From JAVVHH01 sp965199665 (lineage in GTDB: Bacteria; Pseudomonadota; Alphaproteobacteria; Acetobacterales; Acetobacteraceae): a DNA stretch of 64,000 bases. Made by a program: the position numbers and the translations under genes. Positions 50,427-59,642 of the stretch are shown in pieces (within the stretch, counting starts at the first letter, position 1; the number at the start of each line of letters is the position of its first letter). The stretch lies in contig OZ241208.1 in the NCBI GenBank assembly GCA_965199665.1, positions 3,224,001 to 3,288,000 on the forward strand, read 5' to 3'. The notes under the pieces are model-generated. The model had not been told where the DNA came from, did no database searches, and saw only the letters and a program-made list of their open reading frames with translations.

Positions 50427-52124
50427 TCATGGAACCCAGGAGGTTTCGACCAAGGTGTTGCCGACCCGGGCCGGAGCGGTAGGATCGGCGGACGGCGATT
50501 GGCTGGAGGTGGGCAGGGCGATTGGCGGTGGCGCAACCGGCGGTGCGGTCACGGTGTCCACTTCATGCCCTAGGCCGATCCGCTGCCGCGCGGCAGCGGG
50601 TAACTCCGTAGCGCGGCTATTGGACTGCATCTGCGCGGCACTGCGGCCCGCGATGCGGCCGAACGTGGCGCCTGAGACCAGGCCGGTCCCCGCCGGGTAA
50701 TTGTCGTAAAACAAACCGCCGACCATCTCGCCGCAGGCGTGCAGGCCCGGAATTGGTCGCCAGTCGGTGCCGATCACGCGGGCGTTCTCGTCCACCTTGA
50801 GCCCGCCAAAGGTAAAGGTAATCCCACCCGTCGCTGTGTAAGCGTAGAAGGGCGGCTTATCGAGCTTCAGCGCCCAGTTGGTCTTCTCGGGAGATAGGCC
50901 CTTGCTGGTCAGTCCGTCCTTCTTGGTGGGGTCGAAACCCTCCGCAGCGTCGCGGGCGGCAGCGTTGAATTCCTGCAGCGTCCGGAGCGCCTGCGGCTTA
51001 TCGTCAATGTCCAGCTGCTCGACCAGCGCCTCTAACGTGTCAGCGACCAGCGGCTTGCTAGTAGAGTAGCGAGGCTCCAACAAATGGACGACCTGGCTGT
51101 CGAAGATTTGGTAGGCCTTTGCACCGGGCTCGGCCAAGATTGCTCGGCCATACTTCGCGTAAGTGAACATGGCGCCATCCTCACCCTCGTCGACGAAGCG
51201 GCGGCCTTTGCGGTTGATCATGACCCCGTAGAGATAGCTGAGCCGGTTGGAACGATCGGTCAGTTCGCGCGGCGCGAAGTTACCCCAGTCGGCGGAAATC
51301 GGCGTCGCGTGGCAGCCGCTCCACTGGCCCCACGGCATCGCCCCCATGTCGTTCATCGCCATGCGCAGCCCATCGCCTTGATTGTGCGGCGTGCCGCGCA
51401 CCTTGGCCGCACCGACCAGTGCGCCGATGTGCTGCGTGCGCATTTGTACGTTCGCCTCGAAGCCGCCGCAGCCGAGTACGATCGCCCGACCGTCGATCTG
51501 GCGAATGCCGTCATCATCGCGCACCCGCACGCCGCAAGCGTGGCCGCGCTCGTCCATGAGCAGCCCGATCACGGCGGTGCCGTAGCGTACTTCGACTCCA
51601 ATCTGTTCGCAGCGGGCGAACCAGGCAGTGGACAGCCCGACACCCTCGTGATGCGCCCGCACCACGAGGCCGCGCGCCCAAACAACCTTGTTGCCCTTGC
51701 GAACGCCGGTCAGCGTGATCGCTGGCTCCATCGGCACGCCATTCTTATGCATCCAGAACACGGTGTCTTTGGAGTTGTCGACCAGGACGCGGGACAGCAC
51801 CGGGTCAGTCTGGCCGGCGGTGACGTGCATGAGATCACCGTGGAAGTCGGCGCGGGTGTAAGGCTGGATACCGTCGTAGAAGTCCTCGAACTCCTCTTCC
51901 ACGCCGGGCAGCAGCGGGCCGATTTCGCGGGGGTCGTCGAAGGCGAAACGCAGCACGCCGCCGCTCCAGTGCGTGTTGCCGCCCCGCATCTCGCGCGGCG
52001 CCTTTTCCAGCACTAAGACGCGCTCGGCGCCATTCTCCTTGGCCGATACGGCGGCGGACAACGCCGCATTGCCGGCGCCGACAACGATCACGTCGAAGAA
52101 TTCACCTGAAGTCTGATCAGTCAT
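50427..52124 (-). CDS. tcuA: FAD-dependent tricarballylate dehydrogenase-like flavoprotein
   Basis: A 565-residue protein of the fumarate reductase/succinate dehydrogenase flavoprotein class, closest to TcuA, which oxidises tricarballylate to cis-aconitate. The FAD loop is VIVVGAGNAALSAAVSAKE (residues 13-31). MRGGNTHWSGG, QGDGLRMAMNDMGAMPWGQW and the C-terminal LHACGEMVGGLFYDNYPAGT are characteristic. The last ~65 residues are a Pro/Ala-rich tail not typical of the family. It starts 2 bp after the MmgE/PrpD stop. The true substrate may be another carboxylate. Confidence 0.85.
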   Translation of the reverse strand: MTDQTSGEFFDVIVVGAGNAALSAAVSAKENGAERVLVLEKAPREMRGGNTHWSGGVLRFAFDDPREIGPLLPGVEEEFEDFYDGIQPYTRADFHGDLMHVTAGQTDPVLSRVLVDNSKDTVFWMHKNGVPMEPAITLTGVRKGNKVVWARGLVVRAHHEGVGLSTAWFARCEQIGVEVRYGTAVIGLLMDERGHACGVRVRDDDGIRQIDGRAIVLGCGGFEANVQMRTQHIGALVGAAKVRGTPHNQGDGLRMAMNDMGAMPWGQWSGCHATPISADWGNFAPRELTDRSNRLSYLYGVMINRKGRRFVDEGEDGAMFTYAKYGRAILAEPGAKAYQIFDSQVVHLLEPRYSTSKPLVADTLEALVEQLDIDDKPQALRTLQEFNAAARDAAEGFDPTKKDGLTSKGLSPEKTNWALKLDKPPFYAYTATGGITFTFGGLKVDENARVIGTDWRPIPGLHACGEMVGGLFYDNYPAGTGLVSGATFGRIAGRSAAQMQSNSRATELPAAARQRIGLGHEVDTVTAPPVAPPPIALPTSSQSPSADPTAPARVGNTLVETSWVP

Positions 52125-52126
52125 TG

Positions 52127-53506
52127 CTAGTCCTCCACCCTTATTGATTGAAGCGGCGTCATGAGACGGCGAATGTCGAGCAACTCCGCCTCGATGATCG
52201 CCGGAATGAGGTCATCCGCCGACCCGGCGCCTATCGCCGCCGCGAGAAGCCCCCTAGCCTTGTCGATGATCCGATCGTCACCGACCGGGCGGGACCAACT
52301 GCCGATTGGCGCCTCGCATCGCTGCGTGACGACCGGGCCGTTTGCCGGCTCCACGGTGATGATCACGTACATCTGATCAAAACGTCCGGAGATGCCCGGA
52401 TCCGGCATTAAATCAGTAGCGGCCAGCAGGTCGATCATGTCGGGCGCGAAACGCCGTGCATCGGTGAAGCTCTCCGGCCCTACCCTGCCATCGAGTAACG
52501 CGGCCGCTGCCGTGTATTGCCAGGAGAACTTGCCGTCTAACCCGTCCTTCGGCTGCGGCCGATCGATATACGGCATCGCCGGCACAGACAGCCTCACCTT
52601 GCGGATCGGCCCCTGGCTCAGCGTCTCACGAGCGGCTAGCGCGGCGGTGATCGCGAAGTGGGTGGCGAATTGCGAAGGGAACAGCTTCCAAGCCGGCCCC
52701 GGATCGAGCGCCCGCGGCATCCCGATGGGCGCAACCAGCGGCTCCGGATCGAAACTGTCGCGGAACAGCGATCGGCCCCAACCGCGCGGGCTGCCGATCG
52801 CGTCGTCGTTAGCGGTAAACCCCGAAGACGCAAGCAATGCCGCCTCAAGGCCATGTGCCGCCCCATCCCCGCAATGCAGCGCCTTCGTCATCGACCCCAC
52901 ATTGGCCAGCAACCCGGCCGACCGCGACGCCGCGATCCCCACTGCCGCCGACAACCGCGCTCTGTCCAACCCTAACATCGTCCCGCAAGCCAGCGCCGCT
53001 GCCAACGGTCCGACTACGCCCGGCGGATGCAGGCTGAGCCCGGCCGGCTCGATCTGCCCGCTCGCCAGCCGCAACCGCCCCTGCGCCTCGACGCCCTTCG
53101 CCAACGCCGGCAACAGCGCCTGGCCTTGCGGGCCCGCCCCCGCCGCCTCCATCCGCTCCGCTAGCGCCAACAGCGCCGGCAGCAACGGCGAAATGGCGTG
53201 ATTGGGCGGATTCCACATCGGCTCATAGTCGAGCACGTGCATGGACATCCCGTTGACCCGGGCTGCGTCCGCCGGCGCCCCGACGAACCCCTGGCCGATA
53301 AGCGTTGCCGGCCCTGAACCATTCTCCCGAGCCAAGGTCGCCATCGCCCGTGGCCCAGGCTCAGCCGCCCCCGCTGCCGCAACTGCAAGGCCGTCCAACA
53401 GCAACAGCCGGCACCGTCTCAGCAGCAAAGGATCGTCGGCGGGCCAATCGGCCAACCGGTCAACAAACGCGCGTGTGAGCGAGTCCGCCGGTGCGTCCCG
53501 CGTCAT
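52127..53506 (-). CDS. MmgE/PrpD family protein 1
   Basis: A 459-residue member of the family of 2-methylcitrate dehydratase and cis-aconitate decarboxylase. It shows RVNGMSMHVLDYEPMWNPPN where relatives carry the catalytic HxxDYDD segment; the Asp-Asp pair is replaced by Glu-Pro here, so activity may differ. MTKALHCGDGAAHGLEAALL is the second conserved block. It heads a unit with tcuA and the quinone oxidoreductase. Confidence 0.85.
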   Translation of the reverse strand: MTRDAPADSLTRAFVDRLADWPADDPLLLRRCRLLLLDGLAVAAAGAAEPGPRAMATLARENGSGPATLIGQGFVGAPADAARVNGMSMHVLDYEPMWNPPNHAISPLLPALLALAERMEAAGAGPQGQALLPALAKGVEAQGRLRLASGQIEPAGLSLHPPGVVGPLAAALACGTMLGLDRARLSAAVGIAASRSAGLLANVGSMTKALHCGDGAAHGLEAALLASSGFTANDDAIGSPRGWGRSLFRDSFDPEPLVAPIGMPRALDPGPAWKLFPSQFATHFAITAALAARETLSQGPIRKVRLSVPAMPYIDRPQPKDGLDGKFSWQYTAAAALLDGRVGPESFTDARRFAPDMIDLLAATDLMPDPGISGRFDQMYVIITVEPANGPVVTQRCEAPIGSWSRPVGDDRIIDKARGLLAAAIGAGSADDLIPAIIEAELLDIRRLMTPLQSIRVED

Positions 53507-53561
53507 TGCACCATGTGCAGCTCATGCTGCCACATCTGCTCCCTCCCGAGGTTGCATCCGA

Positions 53562-53571
53562 CTGTATACAG
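53562..53571. promoter_or_regulatory. Candidate GntR operator
   Basis: CTGTATACAG is a perfect palindrome in the 100-bp divergent spacer between the MmgE/PrpD and GntR genes. FCD-class GntR proteins bind TGTATACA-like sites, so autoregulation and control of both units is likely. Confidence 0.5.
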
Positions 53572-53606
53572 CGTCATACTGGTAGGCAAGTTTCGGGAGG
53601 CGTAGT

Positions 53607-54299
53607 TTGGACGGCGCCATAGCAATGGATGAGACCGAGCCACTGGCGCCTTCTCGCGCGACGGGGCGGCTCGCCGAGCAGGCTTATCAGGTCATCCGCT
53701 CAGCTATTCAGGACGGCAGGTTAGAACCCGGGCAGCGAGTGCCCGAGATCGAGCTGAGCGCATGGCTCGGCATGAGTCGCACGCCTATTCGCGAAGCGCT
53801 GCGCCGACTGCAATCCGATAGTATGGTAGTGCCTGCTTCGGGCGGCGGTTTGGCGATCGCACAACATGATCTACGCGCGATCTCCGAGCTTTATGAGATG
53901 CGGGAGAGTCTCGAAGGAACTGCGTCAAATCTAGCCGCGCGTCATGCTGGGTCGTCGGAGTTGATCGTCCTACAAGCGATCCTGGCTGGCGCCCGTGCCT
54001 TGCCGAACGACCCTGTTGTCCATGCGCGCGAGAACAAGCGTCTTCACGAACATATCTATCGAGCAGCGCATAACCGATTCCTGCTCAAGCAGGTCGGCGA
54101 TCTCCATGATGCCGTTGCCCTGCTCGGCCGTACGACATTCGCCGCAGACGGCCGAATCGCCGAAGCCGCCGCGGAACATGAGGCGATCGTTGCCGCAATC
54201 GCGAGGCGTGACTCGAAAACGGCGGAAAAGCTGATGCGTCAACACGTCCGCCGCGGTCTGGAATTGCGCCTTCAGGCGATGGTGAGCGACGCCCGCTAA
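53607..54299 (+). CDS. GntR-family regulator, FCD (FadR-like) type
   Basis: A 230-residue regulator: winged helix (AYQVIRSAIQDGRLEPGQRV, ELSAWLGMSRTPIREALRRL) and C-terminal FCD domain with metal-ligand positions (ELYEMRESLEGTASNLAA, NKRLHEHIYRAAHNRFLL, EHEAIVAAIARRD). TTG 53607 has GGGAGG six bases before it; ATG 53625 is possible. It probably represses the divergent and downstream catabolic genes and is released by the pathway substrate. Confidence 0.92.
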   Translation: MDGAIAMDETEPLAPSRATGRLAEQAYQVIRSAIQDGRLEPGQRVPEIELSAWLGMSRTPIREALRRLQSDSMVVPASGGGLAIAQHDLRAISELYEMRESLEGTASNLAARHAGSSELIVLQAILAGARALPNDPVVHARENKRLHEHIYRAAHNRFLLKQVGDLHDAVALLGRTTFAADGRIAEAAAEHEAIVAAIARRDSKTAEKLMRQHVRRGLELRLQAMVSDAR

Positions 54300-54351
54300 T
54301 AACGGAACGACCCCCGACCCGGAATACCGGGCGGAGCAGGGAGGAATTTTG

Positions 54352-55404
54352 ATGAATACTAAATTTGGATCACACACGGGCATCGGGCGCCGCGCCGCGC
54401 TGGCCACTCTCCTCGCGTTGGCGACTGCACCCGCCCGCGCGGCGGAGGACTGGGCGGCGGTCGAAGCGGCGGCCCTCAAGGACGGCCGAGTCGTGCTCTA
54501 TCACAACATGCGACCGCAAGGCGCCGAGACCCTGCTCGGCGAGTTTCGCAAGGCTTTCCCCGGGATCGAAACCGAGCACATCCGCCTCGGTAGCGCCCCG
54601 CTGAACGAGCGCTTCGCCACTGAATTCAATGCCGGCCGCAATCTCGCCGACGTCATGCTGACCTTTCCCGACGACACATTCTTCAAGGGCGTCGACACCC
54701 TCGGGTGGGCCCTACAATGGTCCCCGCCAGAGCTGGTAACTTTCGACCCCACGAACAACCATGAGAACCGCGCCTTCGCTGTTAATGCCACGCGCAATGT
54801 TATCATTTGGAACAAATCCCGGGTGAAGCCAGCCGATGCGCCAAAGGAGTGGACGGACCTCTGGGCGCCGCGCTTCAAGAGCCGGGTTGCCATGGACCCG
54901 CCCTGGCGCTCCATCGCCGTGCAGGGCTTGGCCGCTCTATGGCCGAAAGTCGGCCTTGCCGACGCCGCGGAGAAGCTGCGCGACAACGACGTTCGCTTCT
55001 TCGAGGGCTCCGCCGGCGTCTACCAGGCAGTGTTGCGGGGCGATGCCCTCGTCGGCACGCTTGCCGACCTGCCGCTGGAACCCGGCCTCGAGGACGGCGC
55101 ACCGATCGGCTTCGTCTATCCGAAATCCGGCACCGCCTATAGCGACGGCTACATTTTCGCCAGCGCCCGCGCGCCGCACCCTGCCGCTGCCAAGGTCTTC
55201 GTGAACTGGCTGCTGAGCGCCCCCGGCCAAACCTCGTTGCAGGAAAACGGTGGTCTCCCCGTGACCCGGCCCGGCATTTCCCCACCAAAATTCGTTCCTC
55301 CTACCGCCAACCTATCCAACGCAGTCGACACCCTCACCTTGATCGCCGGACCCGGGCAGGACGAGTTGATCCGGCATTGGCGCACCGTGTTCGGCATTCG
55401 GTAG
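54352..55404 (+). CDS. ABC transporter periplasmic binding protein (iron/organic-acid type)
   Basis: A 350-residue family 1 solute-binding protein, closest in pattern to AfuA/FbpA-type proteins (VVLYHNMRPQGAETLLGEFR, FNAGRNLADVMLTFPDDTF). The N-terminus has RRAALATLLALATAPARAA, a signal peptide with twin Arg. GGGAGG precedes ATG 54352. Neither Tyr-Tyr pair typical for iron ligands is evident, so an organic ligand is as likely as iron. Confidence 0.88.
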   Translation: MNTKFGSHTGIGRRAALATLLALATAPARAAEDWAAVEAAALKDGRVVLYHNMRPQGAETLLGEFRKAFPGIETEHIRLGSAPLNERFATEFNAGRNLADVMLTFPDDTFFKGVDTLGWALQWSPPELVTFDPTNNHENRAFAVNATRNVIIWNKSRVKPADAPKEWTDLWAPRFKSRVAMDPPWRSIAVQGLAALWPKVGLADAAEKLRDNDVRFFEGSAGVYQAVLRGDALVGTLADLPLEPGLEDGAPIGFVYPKSGTAYSDGYIFASARAPHPAAAKVFVNWLLSAPGQTSLQENGGLPVTRPGISPPKFVPPTANLSNAVDTLTLIAGPGQDELIRHWRTVFGIR

Positions 55405-55405
55405 C

Positions 55406-57145
55406 ATGTCGCTCGCCGAACAATCCCTGCCTCTCGCCACGCCCGCCATAGCCCGGCCGCGCACCGCGCGCCGCGCCGTCGGCGTGCTTGGGATCGCCTA
55501 TGCTGGCGTGTTCGGCATCGTCGCCATGCTCGCGTTGATCCCGGTCACCGCCCTGGTGCTCGGCAGCTTCAGCGACGCCGCACCGGGTACGCCCGGCGCG
55601 CAATGGACACTTGCGAACTGGCAGGGCCTCGCCTCACCAGGCGTGATCGACACGCTGGTCAACACTCTGGTCGTCGCCGGCTCGGTGACGGCCCTGGCGA
55701 TGCTGTTCGGCACCACCATCGCGCTGATCATCCACCGCACCGATTTCGGATGGCCCGGCACCATGACAGCGCTGATGGCGCTCAGCTTCTATTTCCCGTC
55801 CTTCATCCTCGCGATGGCCTGGATCGTTATTGGCTCGCCGGGTGGGCTTATCAACGACATCCTGCAGCAGGTACTGGGCATCGACTGGGTCTCGGTCGAC
55901 ATCTACACTGTCAGCGGCATCGTCTTCGTTATGACGCTGCATCAGATCCCTTTCGTTTATCTTACGATGCGCGGCCCGATCATGGGCATGGACCCGAGCT
56001 ACGAGGAGGCGTCCCGGACCGCCGGTGCCTCCGCTTGGACCATGCTCCGCCGGGTCACGCTGCCCATGCTGTCCTACGCTATCGGGTCTAGCGCTCTGCT
56101 TTGCCTCATAATGGCGCTCGAGCAGTTCGGCATCCCGGTGCTGATCGGCGTACCCGGTCGTGTCACCGTGCTGGCGACCCAAATTTACTTGCTCTGCCGC
56201 TTTCCGCCGACCGCCTACGGACTTGCCGCTGCCGTCGGCCTGACGCTCTCCGCCCTGACCGGCCTCGCCATCATCTTGCAGCGCCGCCTCGCCCACGGCG
56301 GCCGTGCCGTGGTGACGACAGGCAAAGCTGGGCGCATCACCCCCGTCCCGCTCGGCCGCTGGCGGTGGCCCGTGAACCTCCTGTGCGGATTTTACGTCCT
56401 TATCGCGCTCGTGTTGCCAAGCCTGATTCTCCTCTACACCTCATTCATTAAGTTCTTCACCGCCAACCCGCTAGACGCTGCCTTCACTTGGCGCAACTAC
56501 ACGTACGTTTGGCAATCCTCCGACACCCGGACCGCCATCTGGAACACCCTCATCGTCTCTGGCGGCGGCGCCTTGGTTGGTGTCCTACTCGGCGCCGCGT
56601 GCTCCTACTTCACCGTCCGCCTCCGCCCAACCGGCTACCGCGTGCTTGACGCCCTCGTCATGCTGCCGTTTGGGGTTCCCGGCATCGTGCTCGGCCTCGG
56701 CCTGCTCTGGGCCTACGCTTACCTGCCGGTGCCGCTCTACGGCACGCTCACGCTGATCGTACTCGCCTACGTCACCCGCTTCCTACCCTACGCGACTGAG
56801 ACCGCCGGCGCCCGCTTCGTGCAGCTCGACCGCAGCCTCGAGGAAGCCGCCTGGACTGCCGGGGCTAGCCGACCCCGTACGGTCTGGCGCATCCTGCTGC
56901 CGCTCAGCCTACCGTCGCTGCAGAGCGGCTACTTTTTGCTGTTCATGGCCTTCTTCCGCGAGATCTCGGCCACGATCCTGATCTTCACCGCGTCCACCTC
57001 CGTCCTGTCCGTCTCGATCTGGTCGGCATTCGAGCAGGCTAATTGGGGCCTGGCGAGCGCGCTTTCGATCCTGGCCATGGTGATGATGATGGCCGTCATG
57101 TCCGTGCTGCTCCTGGTCATGCCGGGCGCACGGGAACGCCGTTAG
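55406..57145 (+). CDS. ABC transporter permease, two fused permease domains
   Basis: A 579-residue inner-membrane protein with about twelve helices in two halves. Each half has its EAA loop (SYEEASRTAGASAWTMLRRV and SLEEAAWTAGASRPRTVWRI) that contacts the ATPase. This layout is that of AfuB/FbpB-type permeases. ATG lies 1 bp after the binding-protein stop. Confidence 0.92.
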   Translation: MSLAEQSLPLATPAIARPRTARRAVGVLGIAYAGVFGIVAMLALIPVTALVLGSFSDAAPGTPGAQWTLANWQGLASPGVIDTLVNTLVVAGSVTALAMLFGTTIALIIHRTDFGWPGTMTALMALSFYFPSFILAMAWIVIGSPGGLINDILQQVLGIDWVSVDIYTVSGIVFVMTLHQIPFVYLTMRGPIMGMDPSYEEASRTAGASAWTMLRRVTLPMLSYAIGSSALLCLIMALEQFGIPVLIGVPGRVTVLATQIYLLCRFPPTAYGLAAAVGLTLSALTGLAIILQRRLAHGGRAVVTTGKAGRITPVPLGRWRWPVNLLCGFYVLIALVLPSLILLYTSFIKFFTANPLDAAFTWRNYTYVWQSSDTRTAIWNTLIVSGGGALVGVLLGAACSYFTVRLRPTGYRVLDALVMLPFGVPGIVLGLGLLWAYAYLPVPLYGTLTLIVLAYVTRFLPYATETAGARFVQLDRSLEEAAWTAGASRPRTVWRILLPLSLPSLQSGYFLLFMAFFREISATILIFTASTSVLSVSIWSAFEQANWGLASALSILAMVMMMAVMSVLLLVMPGARERR

Positions 57146-57154
57146 GAGGCGACG

Positions 57155-58237
57155 ATGGGTATCGCAGTCCGCAACCTGGTCAAATCCTACGGATCGCTCC
57201 GGGTCATCCACGCCATCTCGCTCGACGTCGCCGAGAGCGAGTTCGTCACCCTGCTCGGCCCGTCCGGCTGCGGCAAGACCACGACATTGCGCGCTATCGC
57301 CGGGCTCGAAGTGCCTAATGGCGGCAGCATCGTGATCAACAGCCGGGTCGTGTCGGACGCGGCCAAGGACATCTTCGTCCCGCCTCACGAGCGCAACCTC
57401 GGCATGGTGTTTCAATCCTACGCCATCTGGCCGCACCTCACGGTGGCGCAGAACGTCGCTTTCCCGCTCACCGTCCGTGGCGAGCGCAACACCAGCCCGG
57501 CCGTCGACTGGGCGCTGAACGTCGTCGGCATGGCCGCCTTTGCAGCCCGGCGCCCTTCCGAACTCTCCGGCGGCCAACAGCAGCGCGTCGCCCTCGCCCG
57601 CGCCATTGCCGGCCGGCCGCAAGTGCTGCTGTTCGACGAACCGCTCTCCAACCTCGACGCCCGCCTGCGGGACCGCACCCGCACCGAGATCAGCCGCATC
57701 CAGCGCGAACTGCATGTGCCGGCGCTCTACGTCACCCACGACCAGACCGAAGCCCTCTCCATGTCCGACCGCGTCATCGTCATGGAGGCCGGGCGCGTCG
57801 TGCAGGAAGGTCCGCCGGAGACGCTCTACACCCGCCCCGCCAACCGCTTCGTCGCCGACTTCATTGGCAACGCCAACTTCCTACCCGTCCGCCAAGAACG
57901 CGGCACCTGGCGCCTGCCTGACGGAACCGCCATCCTGCTGGAAGGCGCGCTCGAACCCGGCCCCGATCCGGTCGCCCTCCTCCGCCCTGAAGCCATTCAA
58001 CTCGAAGCCGCCACCGACGGCGCCGCTGGCCCTGCCCAGAACCGGCTCACCGGCATCGTGCAAACCGGCGCCTATCTCGGCCCGCACATCGAATACCTCG
58101 TCGACGTCGCCGGGATCCGGCTACGCGCTTTTTCCCGCGTCGCCCTCGCCCCCGGCAGCGCGGCCATGCTGAGCTTCGCCGCCGCCGATTGCCGCCTCGT
58201 CACCGGCACCACTCAAGAGGCCGCCCTTGCTGGATAA
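57155..58237 (+). CDS. ABC transporter ATP-binding protein
   Basis: A 360-residue ATPase. Walker A is GPSGCGKTT (residues 35-43), the Q-loop is GMVFQSYAIWPH, the signature LSGGQQQRVALARA, Walker B VLLFDEPLSNLD and the switch His in VTHDQTEAL. The C-terminal ~110 residues form a TOBE-like regulatory domain. GGAGG lies before ATG 57155. It completes the importer with the two genes upstream. Confidence 0.93.
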   Translation: MGIAVRNLVKSYGSLRVIHAISLDVAESEFVTLLGPSGCGKTTTLRAIAGLEVPNGGSIVINSRVVSDAAKDIFVPPHERNLGMVFQSYAIWPHLTVAQNVAFPLTVRGERNTSPAVDWALNVVGMAAFAARRPSELSGGQQQRVALARAIAGRPQVLLFDEPLSNLDARLRDRTRTEISRIQRELHVPALYVTHDQTEALSMSDRVIVMEAGRVVQEGPPETLYTRPANRFVADFIGNANFLPVRQERGTWRLPDGTAILLEGALEPGPDPVALLRPEAIQLEAATDGAAGPAQNRLTGIVQTGAYLGPHIEYLVDVAGIRLRAFSRVALAPGSAAMLSFAAADCRLVTGTTQEAALAG

Positions 58238-59642
58238 CCCCAACTCGCTCACCGCACCGGCCCTCAAATTGGCCGAGTTCGCCGCCGACCTCACGCTGGC
58301 CGACATCCCCGCGCCGGTGCTCGACCGCGCCAAGCTGCTCATCCTCGACGCCCTCGGCTGCGCGATCGCCTCCAACGCCTATCCTTTCAGCCACCCCGCC
58401 ATCGCCGCCGCCCTCGCACTTGGCGGCCCCGGTGAATGCAGCGTCATCGGCCGGCCCGAGCGTCTGCCCGTGCGCGACGCCGCCCTGGTCAACGGCATCC
58501 TCCTGCACGGGCTGGATTTCGACGACACCCATCTCGGCAGCATCATCCACGCCACTGCCGCCTGCCTCCCAGCCGCGCTCTCCCTTGGCGAGAAACTCGG
58601 AGTCGACGGCGCCGGCCTCCTGGTCGCCTATGCCGCCGGCATGGAGACTGCGATCCGCGTCGGCGCCGCCGCCAAAGGTGGCTTCCACCACACCGGCTTC
58701 CACGCCACCGGCGTGGTCGCGCATTTCAGCTCCGCCATCGTCGCTGCCAAGCTGCTCGGCCTGCCACCCTCGCAGTTGCTCGCCGCTCAAGGTATCGCCG
58801 CCAGCACCGCCTCCGGCGTCCAGGTCTTCCTCGAGGAAGGCGCCTGGACCAAGCGCCTGCACCCTGGCTGGGCTGCCGTCGCCGGCATCACCGCCGCCCA
58901 CCTCGCCGCCGCCGGGTTCAAAGCCCCGAGCCGGCCCTACGAAGGCCGCTTCGGCCTATTCGAGACCCACATCCAGCACCCGGACGCCCCGATCGACGTT
59001 CCCGCTGAACTGCACACCCTTGGCACCGTCTGGGAACTCGCCGAGACCGCTATCAAGCCCTACCCGGTCTGCCACTTCATCCACGGTGCCGCAGACGCTG
59101 CCATATTCCTGCATGGCACGCTCGACCCGGCCGCGATCGCCCGCATCGAAATCCTGCTGCCACACGACACGCTGCCCATCGTCGCCGAACCGCGCCAGCA
59201 GAAGCTGCGCCCGGCCAACGAATACGACGCCAAATTCAGCGCTCCCTTCGTTGTCGCCACCTGCCTGCTGCAAGGCGCGTTCGGCCTCGCCGACCTCCTC
59301 CCGCCAGCCCTTGCCCGCCCCGACGTACTCGCCCTCGCCGCCCTCGCCGACTGCGTGGCCGACCCGAACTCGCTCTTCCCGCGCGCCTTCTCCGGCGGCG
59401 TCCGCCTGCATCTGCGCGACGGAACCACCCGGTTCCACCACGTCCCGGTCAACAGCGGCGCCGGCGAACGCGCCCTCGACGAGGCCGGAGTGGTCCGCAA
59501 GTTCATCGGCTCCGCCACCATGATCCTGCCGCAAGAGCAAGCCGAACGCGTCCGAGATATCGTCCTCACCCTCGAACGGGGCAGCGCGGCCGGCCTCGCC
59601 GCCGTGCTGCGAACCGAAACCATGCGGGAGACCGATCGATGA
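58227..59642 (+). CDS. MmgE/PrpD family protein 2
   Basis: A 471-residue protein; start TTG 58227 overlaps the ATPase gene by 11 bp, so translation is coupled. The catalytic-region motif GILLHGLDFDDTHLGSIIH and HPGWAAVAGITAAHLAA are conserved, indicating an active hydro-lyase or decarboxylase on a tricarboxylate-like substrate. Confidence 0.88.
   Translation: MLDNPNSLTAPALKLAEFAADLTLADIPAPVLDRAKLLILDALGCAIASNAYPFSHPAIAAALALGGPGECSVIGRPERLPVRDAALVNGILLHGLDFDDTHLGSIIHATAACLPAALSLGEKLGVDGAGLLVAYAAGMETAIRVGAAAKGGFHHTGFHATGVVAHFSSAIVAAKLLGLPPSQLLAAQGIAASTASGVQVFLEEGAWTKRLHPGWAAVAGITAAHLAAAGFKAPSRPYEGRFGLFETHIQHPDAPIDVPAELHTLGTVWELAETAIKPYPVCHFIHGAADAAIFLHGTLDPAAIARIEILLPHDTLPIVAEPRQQKLRPANEYDAKFSAPFVVATCLLQGAFGLADLLPPALARPDVLALAALADCVADPNSLFPRAFSGGVRLHLRDGTTRFHHVPVNSGAGERALDEAGVVRKFIGSATMILPQEQAERVRDIVLTLERGSAAGLAAVLRTETMRETDR

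Noticed and set aside
58189..59523. 444-codon frame overlapping MmgE/PrpD 2 on the same strand
   Set aside because: Pro/Ser/Thr-rich translation typical of a shifted frame; the PrpD frame has strong family motifs.
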